This document shows, piece by piece, positions 1 through 4,543 of a stretch of 21,381 bases of DNA (position 1 is the first letter of the stretch; every line of letters begins with the position of its first letter). A program made the position numbers and the translations under genes. Under the pieces are notes generated by a model that was not told the DNA's origin, searched no databases, and saw only the letters and a program-made list of their open reading frames with translations. Origin of the DNA: a virus; the IMG/VR virus record IMGVR_UViG_3300035703_000438, positions 1 through 21,381 of that record, one strand, 5' to 3'.

Positions 1-8
1 TCCGTATA

Positions 9-26
9 TGTCCTGACCCAAGGACA
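9..26. repeat. Inverted repeat TGTCCT-N6-AGGACA at the left edge
   Basis: Perfect 6-bp arms (9-14 and 21-26) around a 6-base loop. There is no T-tract, so it is not an obvious terminator. It could be an operator or an RNA hairpin. The rest of bases 1-84 holds no gene that I can support. Confidence 0.3.
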
Positions 27-84
27 ATAATACGTGGGGGTCACTGGCGGACGCTGAGAAGTCTTCAGACAATAGATGACAAAC

Positions 85-116
85 GAGAGGGCATTCCTTT
101 GAGTGTCCTCTTTTTT
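85..116 (+). terminator. Rho-independent terminator-like hairpin
   Basis: Arms AGAGGGCA (86-93) and TGTCCTCT (104-111) pair over 8 bp with one G-T wobble around a 10-base loop, and a run of six T begins at 111. It would end transcription arriving from the left of the window, just upstream of the first small gene. Confidence 0.6.
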
Positions 117-137
117 GTTATGACTAAGGAGATTACA

Positions 138-314
138 ATGACTGTTGAGAAATACACAAGCAGCAAAAGAGCACAGAAACAATCCATCGCAGATGACCTA
201 GGGAAACCCTATGAGGACCTAGAGCCATGGGTGGATTACGACCCTATCGCTATCGATGAGATCGCCTGGCAAGTCCATAAGGGACGCACAGGTGTAGTAT
301 GGACTGGAGATTAA
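138..314 (+). CDS. Small hypothetical protein, 58 aa
   Basis: Function not recognised. The ATG at 138 is chosen over an in-frame ATG at 99 because a clear Shine-Dalgarno AAGGAG (126-131) precedes it, and because the upstream ATG lies inside the terminator hairpin. The product is soluble, basic at the N terminus and acidic in the middle, ending in GVVWTGD; no signal peptide or membrane segment is visible. It is followed after one base by the next ATG, so the two are probably translated together. It is the first of nine small + strand genes that resemble the accessory early region of T7-like phages, where products often modify the host. That role is inference from position only. Confidence 0.6.
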   Translation: MTVEKYTSSKRAQKQSIADDLGKPYEDLEPWVDYDPIAIDEIAWQVHKGRTGVVWTGD

Positions 315-315
315 T

Positions 316-600
316 ATGATCAACGAACATGATTTGAATGACTTTGTAACACAGGCACTAGAGACCACAGGTGACGTAGCCCTTGATGTCAAAGAGCACG
401 AGGGCCAGACGGTTCTAGATATGAAGAACTTCTTGCACAAGTACACTGAGACTGTCGCCAAGATGCTATCCGAGAAGTGCGATAAGGCTTGGTACTTTGA
501 TGCAGCTAACCTCATCAGGCAGACCGCAGGGATCCCTATCTCTGTGTCCTCAGATGTCCAGTTGAGCATGAAGCTGCACCCTGAAGATGATCCAGAATAG
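316..600 (+). CDS. Hypothetical protein, 94 aa
   Basis: Function not recognised. An acidic, mostly helical-looking soluble protein with no signal peptide, membrane segment or cysteine-rich motif. The ATG at 316 follows the previous stop by one base, which suggests translational coupling. Its last 14 bases overlap the next small gene, which starts at 587. Support comes from an uninterrupted frame within a tightly packed same-strand gene run. A long antisense frame overlaps it but is interpreted as a shadow. Confidence 0.6.
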   Translation: MINEHDLNDFVTQALETTGDVALDVKEHEGQTVLDMKNFLHKYTETVAKMLSEKCDKAWYFDAANLIRQTAGIPISVSSDVQLSMKLHPEDDPE

Positions 601-757
601 GTGGTTCACCGTTCGTGACGAAGAGGGATCAGCGTTACGTCTGTTCGACACCAGAGCTGAAGCAGAGAGATTCCTTCAGCCTGGCTGGACGATCAACGAG
701 AAGCCAATCCCGCCTCGCAAGTCAATCTATGAGCTGCTTGGTCCAGCTCCATTTTGA
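587..757 (+). CDS. Small phage protein, 56 aa
   Basis: A short frame starting at an ATG that overlaps the end of the preceding gene by 14 bases. It encodes a sequence starting MIQNRWFTVRDEEG, followed by an LRLFDTRAEAERFL segment and a PGWTI motif. This reads like a common small phage protein type in which an aromatic-rich strand precedes a TRAEAERF helix, but I cannot name a family or function. The ribosome binding site is weak (GAAG just upstream), consistent with coupling to the upstream gene. The spacing and sensible amino acid composition support it as real. Confidence 0.6.
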   Translation: MIQNRWFTVRDEEGSALRLFDTRAEAERFLQPGWTINEKPIPPRKSIYELLGPAPF

Positions 758-800
758 CCTTCAGTTTTATTAAAGTTTCATGCACTTGCAGAAAGGAAAT

Positions 801-1016
801 ATGATACTAATCAAGTGGTTAGGCACGATCTTGTGTCTCATAGGGATCACTCTCACGAGCTTCAACGTGTACCCATTGAACGTGATCTTCAGTCTCATTG
901 GGTCTGGCTTGTGGACACTCGCTGGGTTTCTCCAAAGAGATCCTCCGTTGTTTCTCGTGGAGTTCGTAGCAGTAGCAATTTATTTCGCAGGGCTGATCTC
1001 CTGGTTGGTGATGTGA
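801..1016 (+). CDS. Small integral membrane protein, 71 aa
   Basis: Two to three hydrophobic segments are visible: residues about 5-24 (WLGTILCLIGITLTSF), 27-46 (LNVIFSLIGSGLWTLAGF) and 52-70 (FLVEFVAVAIYFAGLISWLV). The product is therefore almost wholly embedded in the inner membrane. The composition resembles small phage membrane proteins of the DUF6552 kind, a comparison from memory. The ATG at 801 is preferred to one at 780 because AAAGGAAA lies just upstream. Candidate roles are superinfection exclusion or membrane modification; a holin is less likely because a better candidate lies at 19549. The next frame has an ATG overlapping this stop (TGATG at 1014-1018). Confidence 0.6.
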   Translation: MILIKWLGTILCLIGITLTSFNVYPLNVIFSLIGSGLWTLAGFLQRDPPLFLVEFVAVAIYFAGLISWLVM

Positions 1017-1084
1017 TGGTGTGGCTGTGTCCACCCCTGAACCTCAGGAATTGGAATAACTATTGGAAATGGAGGGAAAAGACT

Positions 1085-1264
1085 TTGGCTGATATTTCAA
1101 TGTGTAAAGATGACCAGTGTCCAATGAAGACGGACTGTTATCGCTTCACTGCACAGGTCAATGAGTTTAGGCAGTCGTATTTCACAATCTCACCAAGAGA
1201 AAAGAACGACTGCGATTATTTTTGGGATAACGAAAGGAAGAGTAATGGCACGAATGATAACTAA
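1085..1264 (+). CDS. Cysteine-containing small protein, 59 aa, TTG start
   Basis: The product starts MADISMCKDDQCPMKTDC, with further aromatic residues and a final cysteine in NDCDYFW. The four cysteines are spaced as in a small metal-binding or zinc-ribbon-like fold, and short phage proteins with an N terminus like MADI-MC--CP are common. I choose the TTG at 1085 because GGAGGG (1071-1076) sits 8 bases upstream and the protein then begins just before the first cysteine. An in-frame ATG at 1016, overlapping the preceding stop, would add 23 residues of unlike composition (rich in Trp and Asn). Function unknown. The stop overlaps the next gene, which starts at 1245. Confidence 0.65.
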   Translation: MADISMCKDDQCPMKTDCYRFTAQVNEFRQSYFTISPREKNDCDYFWDNERKSNGTNDN

Positions 1265-1562
1265 GACGAGAATCACCCTTGAAGAGGACATTCTGAAGCT
1301 TTGGAATATCAAGGAAGATCTAGAGACATTCCTTCAGATGTATTGCGATAACCCGCAACCCATGACTGAAGATCAAGTCTACAATTACCTTCACTCGATC
1401 AGCAATGTCCTAGACCTTCGCATGGAGCGACTCTGGGACACCTTCTGTCAGTGCTTTGAGTTGGACGAGTATGCCAACGAGGAAGCCATCGCTGCTCGAA
1501 TCAAGATGTGGCAGGATAGCCAGAAGCAGGAGAAGCCCAAAAAGAAAGGGAAGAAAACATGA
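1245..1562 (+). CDS. Hypothetical protein with lysine-rich tail, 105 aa
   Basis: Function not recognised. The ATG at 1245 follows GGAAG and overlaps the preceding gene by 20 bases. The body is acidic and probably alpha-helical (residues about 10-85). The last 15 residues are almost all Lys, Gln, Glu and Pro, ending PKKKGKKT, a basic tail that could contact nucleic acid. No signal peptide or membrane segment. It overlaps the next gene by 4 bases (ATGA), a coupling arrangement. Confidence 0.6.
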   Translation: MARMITKTRITLEEDILKLWNIKEDLETFLQMYCDNPQPMTEDQVYNYLHSISNVLDLRMERLWDTFCQCFELDEYANEEAIAARIKMWQDSQKQEKPKKKGKKT

Positions 1563-1891
1563 AGCGACACATCATCAGCCTGACGATCGTGACCTTCCTT
1601 CTGGGCCTGGTGCTGGGGTTCATCGGGGGCAAGGCTCACGCCCAGCAGAACACCTACACTGACCAATATGGGAGAGTGGTAGGGCAGGGGAGCACGGTGG
1701 GCATTCAGACCACCTACAGCGATCAGTATGGACGGACAGTGGGGTATGGCTATCAGGTGGGCAATCAAACCACCTATGTCGATCAGTACGGAAAGACCCT
1801 TGGGTATGAGTCCCAGCTTGGGACCAACCCTATCCCTCAGTCCAACCCATACGGACCCAATGCGATGCCTGATCCATTTACCAAGAGGTGA
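1559..1891 (+). CDS. Secreted tandem-repeat protein, 110 aa
   Basis: An N-terminal signal peptide is clear: MKRH, a hydrophobic core at about residues 5-23, and a likely signal peptidase I site after KAHA (residue 28). The mature part consists of three consecutive units of exactly 20 residues (30-49, 50-69, 70-89) with the pattern Q-x-T-Y-x-D-Q-Y-G-R/K, then V/L-G and a final G-x, followed by a Pro/Asn-rich tail. No enzyme family is recognised. The protein should act in the periplasm or outside the cell. Regular Gln/Gly/Tyr-rich repeats suggest a beta-solenoid or fibre-like structure, which is inference. It starts with a 4-base overlap with the preceding gene and is followed by another small gene with a hydrophobic, signal-like N terminus. 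Confidence 0.7.
   Translation: MKRHIISLTIVTFLLGLVLGFIGGKAHAQQNTYTDQYGRVVGQGSTVGIQTTYSDQYGRTVGYGYQVGNQTTYVDQYGKTLGYESQLGTNPIPQSNPYGPNAMPDPFTKR
1646..1825 (+). repeat. Three tandem 60-bp coding repeats
   Basis: Units 1646-1705, 1706-1765 and 1766-1825 each encode 20 residues. Units 2 and 3 are most alike, sharing blocks such as GGTGGGCA, ACCACCTA and GATCAGTA. The third codon positions have drifted, so the duplications are not recent. Confidence 0.75.
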
Positions 1892-1894
1892 TCT

Positions 1895-2107
1895 ATGAAG
1901 CAGCTAATTTTGATATGTTTTGTTTTCGTAGCGGGGGTAATGGCGACTGAGTATGGCAAGCAGTACAGCACCTACCTCGATACCCTTGAGTGTGGGGTCT
2001 ACAAGCCAGGCTGGTCCACCGTGGTGGCTTATGAGGATGGAGAGCTGATCTGCATCTATCGCCAGCAGGATTGGCCCCAGAGGACACACTCAGGGAGAGC
2101 CGCATGA
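1895..2107 (+). CDS. Small exported or membrane-anchored protein, 70 aa
   Basis: It begins MKQLILICFVFVAGVMA, a short basic start and hydrophobic core typical of a signal peptide, with a plausible cleavage after VMA (residue 17). No lipobox is evident, because the cysteine at residue 8 is inside the core. The mature part (about 53 residues) holds two cysteines (in TLECGV and LICIYR) that could form a disulfide in the periplasm. Function unknown. It follows the repeat protein by three bases and overlaps the next start by 4 bases (ATGA at 2104-2107), so the three genes are probably co-translated. Confidence 0.6.
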   Translation: MKQLILICFVFVAGVMATEYGKQYSTYLDTLECGVYKPGWSTVVAYEDGELICIYRQQDWPQRTHSGRAA

Positions 2108-2325
2108 AGGTTGTCATCATTCTAGAGGACACCACCAAGGGCATCTACCCTGAGGTTCGTTGGAAGGGAAATGGGGTCTGCGACCACCCTCCAGACAGCC
2201 TCTCGCTACACCTTTGTACTCTACTCGTGAAACAGATCGAGGAGCTGGCAAAAGCGGGTGCACTGGTGGTCGTTAAAGAGCCTACGAGACCCGAAGCTGA
2301 AGCTTCACAAAGGCATCTCGGATAG
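2104..2325 (+). CDS. Small hypothetical phage protein, 73 aa
   Basis: It begins MKVVIILEDTTKGIYPEVRW, a beta-rich opening, then VCDHPPDSLSLHLCTLLVKQIEEL and a short strand GALVVVKEP. The pattern resembles small conserved phage proteins of unknown role, but no function can be given. The start overlaps the previous stop by 4 bases. It is the last gene of the leftmost rightward block and converges on the leftward gene at 2282-2584, with the two coding regions overlapping by 44 bases at their 3' ends. No terminator separates them. Confidence 0.6.
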   Translation: MKVVIILEDTTKGIYPEVRWKGNGVCDHPPDSLSLHLCTLLVKQIEELAKAGALVVVKEPTRPEAEASQRHLG

Positions 2326-2584
2326 CGGCTGACTCGGATCGGAAGGGGCCGTCCTCATCGACGGCTACCACTTTGCCTTTCTGGGTTCGCTCCCAGTACC
2401 ACCCGCCATAGCGCAGTGGTTCGCCTTTTATGCGGGTCCCATTCCAAACCTTGGTTGTGGTTCGCCCCGCAAAATAGATCTTCACCCCGGACTTTTTGAC
2501 CTGGTTGATGAAATTTGTAGGCAGCCTCAACGCCTCCTCCTGTGTGGTTTTGATTACCAGTTGGAGACTGCTAATTGCATGCAA
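2282..2584 (-). CDS. Leftward hypothetical phage protein, about 100 aa
   Basis: The only convincing minus-strand gene here. The product contains LVIKTTQEEALRLP near the start, then VKIYFAGRTTTKVWNGTRIKG, a Trp-rich GGWYWERT and a C-terminal GPFRSESAAIRDAF motif seen in small conserved phage proteins. No function is known to me. The start is uncertain. A stop codon lies three codons upstream of the TTG at 2584, so this is the longest form, but it lacks a ribosome binding site. A TTG at 2530 has AGGAGG five bases upstream but would drop the KTTQEEAL segment. It is divergent from the MarR-like/integrase pair and may be expressed in a different state (lysogeny or very early). Confidence 0.6.
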   Translation of the reverse strand: MHAISSLQLVIKTTQEEALRLPTNFINQVKKSGVKIYFAGRTTTKVWNGTRIKGEPLRYGGWYWERTQKGKVVAVDEDGPFRSESAAIRDAFVKLQLRVS

Positions 2585-2585
2585 T
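2574..2585. promoter_or_regulatory. Palindrome ATTGCATGCAAT, candidate operator
   Basis: A perfect 12-bp palindrome covering the likely start of the leftward gene and facing the gap before the MarR-like gene. Its position in a divergent control region fits an operator for a dimeric regulator. No second copy was noticed, so the assignment is tentative. Confidence 0.35.
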
Positions 2586-2604
2586 GGTTGTCAAGCCCTC
2601 AGTG

Positions 2605-2617
2605 CCTAATTTTTAGG
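2605..2617. repeat. Inverted repeat CCTAA-TTT-TTAGG in the divergent gap
   Basis: 5-bp arms with a 3-base centre, in the gap between the leftward gene and the MarR-like gene. It is AT-rich and symmetric, so it is a possible operator half of the switch region. There is no direct evidence of function. Confidence 0.3.
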
Positions 2618-2677
2618 ACGTTTGCCTATCTTTTCCACGCTTACCATGTGGTGAGAATTCGTTGACGGCTGACTCCC

Positions 2678-2706
2678 TATGATTCAGACTCTCTTGATCT
2701 GAAATC
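2678..2706. promoter_or_regulatory. Candidate promoter -10 and operator of the MarR-like gene
   Basis: TATGAT (2678-2683) matches five of six bases of a sigma70 -10 box, but no -35 box is found at 16-18 bp. Overlapping and just downstream is an inverted repeat, TTCAGA (2683-2688) and TCTGAA (2698-2703), with a 9-base spacer, which would sit on the start of transcription. This arrangement suits autoregulation by the MarR-like protein encoded at 2730. Inference only. Confidence 0.35.
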
Positions 2707-2729
2707 AAACGAAGGAGTCGGATCATCAT

Positions 2730-3071
2730 ATGCAAACGCATGAAGCTTTTAAGTTACTCTCAGGTATTCAGAGGTTAGACCCTGAGATGCCACTACAACA
2801 GGTGATGTGCCTGTTGGTTATAGCGGAAGCAGAAGATGGCTTGTCACTGACCGACGTAGCGAAAAAGGTAGGAATAAGCCTGACAACTGCATCACGTTAT
2901 GTCAGTGCCCTTGGTAAATTGAACAGACATCGTACCGATGGTTTGAAATTCATCGAGTCTCACGAGGACCCGATGGAGAGACGGAAGAAGATAATACGCA
3001 TAACAACCAAGGGTAAGATCGCCCTTCGCAGCATTCTAGGAGATGGCTATGCCGATATTCAAACGAGGTAA
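2730..3071 (+). CDS. MarR-like winged-helix regulator, 113 aa
   Basis: A DNA-binding regulator of the MarR type. Residues about 38-62 (LSLTDVAKKVGISLTTASRYVSALG) form the helix-turn-helix. They are followed by the wing, FIESHEDPMERRKKIIRITTKG, which keeps the DP-x-x-RR and ITTKG elements typical of MarR proteins. At 113 aa it is shorter than the usual 140-150. The ATG at 2730 has GAAGGAG about 12 bases upstream, rather far. It overlaps the integrase start, so the two are co-transcribed. No CI/Cro-like repressor is seen in the window, so this is the best candidate for controlling lysogeny or integrase expression. Its targets are not known; the inverted repeat at 2683-2703 is a candidate. Confidence 0.75.
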   Translation: MQTHEAFKLLSGIQRLDPEMPLQQVMCLLVIAEAEDGLSLTDVAKKVGISLTTASRYVSALGKLNRHRTDGLKFIESHEDPMERRKKIIRITTKGKIALRSILGDGYADIQTR

Positions 3072-4080
3072 GAGTTTTATGGTGTCTGTAGGGAGCGGAG
3101 AATACCGCTTTAGGCAGTGTTACAAGACAATGGACGAGGCCAAGCTTGCAGAGCTAGAGGCTATTGTTCGTCACAACACCACTGGGTCAGCTTTGATCCC
3201 AACGGTGAAGCCCAAGGTAGTGTTAGGACACACCCTCAAGGACGCCTTTGAGCTGACTTGGCGTGTCCATTGGTCGCAGGACAAATCCCCAAAGACTCAC
3301 GATGACGCCTGTCGTTGCATCTTTCGTGTGATACCCAGCGACACTCAGCTCACGGACATCAAGCCTGACCTGATCCTTGAGGCCATCGAGGATTGGGAGG
3401 AGCAGGGCAACTCAGGCTCCACCGTGAACAGGAAACTGAGTCACCTGCGCATGATGCTCAAGACAGCTCACGAGCGTGACTGGATTACCACACTGCCCAA
3501 AGTTCCAACACGCAGAGAGGGAAAGCATCGAATCCGTTGGATCAATGAGGCTGAGGAGCTGAAGGTTCTCACCACCTGCACCCACCTTGGACTCGATGAG
3601 CTGCGGGACTTCATCATCGTGGCGATTGATACGGGGTTCAGGCGTGGGGAGCTTCTCGGACTAGAGCCGAGAGACATCTTCAACGGGCTGCTCCACCTCC
3701 ACGAGGGTGAGACCAAGACGGACAAGGCTCGCTCGGTTCCTGCCACAAGCAGGGTGGCTGAGATCCTCGCCCGTAGGTCCAACCAGCGGAGGATCTTCAA
3801 CCTCACTGAGCCAGCCCTACGGCACCAGTGGCGGGTCCTTCGCCAGGCCATGAAGCTGGAGGACGATCCTCAGTTCGTTGTCCACATGCTGAGACACACT
3901 TGTGCGTCAAGGCTGGTTCAACGTGGGGTGCCATTGGCGGTAGTCCAGAAGTGGATGGGACATTCCAACATCCAGACCACCCTGCGTTATGCCCACCTCG
4001 CCCCTGAAAGTCTTATGGTGGGCAAGGAGGCTCTCGAACAAGTATCTGAGAGGCCAGCCCTGCGGCTCGTTAACGGCTGA
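3049..4080 (+). CDS. int: Tyrosine-type integrase, 343 aa
   Basis: A site-specific tyrosine recombinase that would integrate the phage at the adjacent tRNA-like attP. The catalytic set is complete: Arg in DTGFRRGEL (R198), Lys in ETKTDKARSVP, HMLR (H279, R282), His in WMGHS (H305) and the nucleophile Tyr in TLRYAHL (Y314). Residues about 60-150 form the core-binding (SAM-like) domain and the first 50 the arm-binding region. The ATG at 3049 is favoured over one at 3043 because AGGAG (3038-3042) then lies 6 bases upstream. The gene overlaps the MarR-like gene by 23 bases. Integrases beside the RNA polymerase gene are known from P-SSP7-like cyanophages and some pelagiphages. Confidence 0.95.
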   Translation: MPIFKRGKSFMVSVGSGEYRFRQCYKTMDEAKLAELEAIVRHNTTGSALIPTVKPKVVLGHTLKDAFELTWRVHWSQDKSPKTHDDACRCIFRVIPSDTQLTDIKPDLILEAIEDWEEQGNSGSTVNRKLSHLRMMLKTAHERDWITTLPKVPTRREGKHRIRWINEAEELKVLTTCTHLGLDELRDFIIVAIDTGFRRGELLGLEPRDIFNGLLHLHEGETKTDKARSVPATSRVAEILARRSNQRRIFNLTEPALRHQWRVLRQAMKLEDDPQFVVHMLRHTCASRLVQRGVPLAVVQKWMGHSNIQTTLRYAHLAPESLMVGKEALEQVSERPALRLVNG

Positions 4081-4186
4081 TAAAGGGTTGTCACAGGCTT
4101 GGTTCTGTGTCAGAAGACGGCCACAAAATGGGCACAAAAAATGACACTGCCCATTGAAAACATTGGGAAAAAGTCTTTCCGGAGGC

Positions 4187-4239
4187 TTTAGGTTCCGGTG
4201 ACGCAAGTCGTGTGGGTTCGAGTCCCTCCGCCCGCACCA
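4187..4239 (+). other. attP: attP core: 3' part of a tRNA-Leu(UAG) gene
   Basis: From TTTAGGT at 4187 (the anticodon loop with TAG) the sequence follows a class II tRNA. It has the 3' anticodon stem TCCGG, a variable arm GAC-GCAA-GTC, the T loop TTCGAGT, the acceptor 3' strand CGCCCGC, discriminator A, and an encoded CCA ending at 4239. The 5' half of the tRNA is absent, so it is not a complete gene. It lies about 105 bases after int, the classic position of attP. One oddity is that the T stem GTGGG/CCCTC has a T-T mismatch, so the host tRNA probably differs at that base. The host acceptor 5' strand is predicted to be GCGGGCG. Confidence 0.85.
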
Positions 4240-4260
4240 ACAATCTCCCTAAGGAAAACT

Positions 4261-4295
4261 GAAGAGAACCCCTTGTAAACCAAGGGGTTTTCTTT
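4261..4295 (+). terminator. Strong rho-independent terminator between attP and RNAP gene
   Basis: Perfect 9-bp arms AACCCCTTG (4267-4275) and CAAGGGGTT (4281-4289) around TAAAC, extended by several wobble pairs, and followed by TTTCTTT. It is nearly symmetric and could work in both directions. It starts about 20 bases after the CCA of the tRNA-like core, so in a lysogen it would terminate the rebuilt tRNA-Leu transcript before the phage polymerase gene. Confidence 0.85.
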
Positions 4296-4328
4296 CGTTT
4301 GACAGCAAGAGTTACCAATGGCCATGTG

Positions 4329-4340
4329 TTGTCCAGACAA
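4329..4340. repeat. Palindromic TTGTC-CA-GACAA upstream of the RNAP gene
   Basis: 5-bp arms with a 2-base centre, 25 bases downstream of a TTGACA (4299-4304) that would serve as a -35 box, although no good -10 box follows. A possible operator controlling polymerase expression; untested. Confidence 0.3.
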
Positions 4341-4363
4341 GACAGTTACATGGAGGTAAGACT

Positions 4364-4383
4364 GTGACAACTTTTTCTGTCAC
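4364..4383. repeat. Inverted repeat GTGACA-N8-TGTCAC at a possible RNAP start codon
   Basis: Perfect 6-bp arms (4364-4369 and 4378-4383). The left arm contains a GTG preceded by GGAGGT (4352-4357), so a hairpin or bound repressor here could block translation or transcription of an N-extended polymerase. Confidence 0.35.
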
Positions 4384-4449
4384 ATTGTGCCAACCCCTTA
4401 CCGACAGGCAAGGGAATTTTGGACAAACCCAGAACATCGGACTGAAGTA

Positions 4450-4473
4450 TTCCTATAGTCCGACAATTGGATA
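4450..4473 (+). promoter_or_regulatory. Phage RNAP promoter P1 (predicted)
   Basis: A 24-bp element containing TATAGTCCGACA and TTGGATA. It differs at only two positions from P2 (7095-7118) and is related to P3 (16595-16618). Predicted start of transcription is G4469, by analogy with GG starts of T7-type promoters. Its AGTCCGA (4457-4463) pairs with an upstream TCGGACT (4437-4443). It lies ahead of the polymerase ATG at 4544, so the polymerase would stimulate its own gene. Confidence 0.7.
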
Positions 4474-4494
4474 TCCCCACAAGAAATCTATAGG

Positions 4495-4524
4495 TTTACT
4501 CTTAAGGGGTATTAACTATATATT
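4495..4524 (+). promoter_or_regulatory. Possible host sigma70 promoter for the RNAP gene
   Basis: TTTACT (4495-4500, four of six) and TATATT (4519-4524, five of six) are separated by 18 bases, placing transcription start near 4531, just before the ATG at 4544. The phage needs host transcription of its polymerase at first infection, so a host promoter is expected somewhere here. This is the best match I see. Confidence 0.35.
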
Positions 4525-4543
4525 CACCGATATAGAAAGAGCT

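Noticed and set aside
28-34. TAATACG, which resembles the start of the T7 promoter
   Set aside because: Only seven bases match and the downstream CACTATAGGG part is absent. The polymerase here most likely uses the unrelated P1-P3 motif.
754-781. Possible host promoter TTGACC-N16-TTTCAT before the small membrane protein gene
   Set aside because: The -35 is fair but the -10 matches only four of six and spacing is 16. In a region of AT-rich intergenic sequence this is not enough to annotate.
815-1084. Upstream in-frame extension of the four-cysteine protein, starting at 815 or 1016
   Set aside because: It would overlap the membrane-protein gene in another frame (815) or add a dissimilar N terminus (1016). 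The TTG at 1085 has a much better ribosome site.
3941-3964. P1-like stretch TAGTCCAGAAGTGGATGG inside the integrase gene
   Set aside because: It encodes the conserved integrase segment around WMGHS, lacks the GACA and TTGGA elements, and is not followed by a gene boundary. Taken as chance.
4179-4239. A complete tRNA gene
   Set aside because: The acceptor 5' strand, D arm and 5' part of a tRNA are missing, so it is only the 3' fragment expected of an attachment site.
4188-4370. Minus-strand frames across the attP and terminator region
   Set aside because: They run through the tRNA-like core and the terminator hairpin, so the sequence there is explained by RNA and recombination functions.
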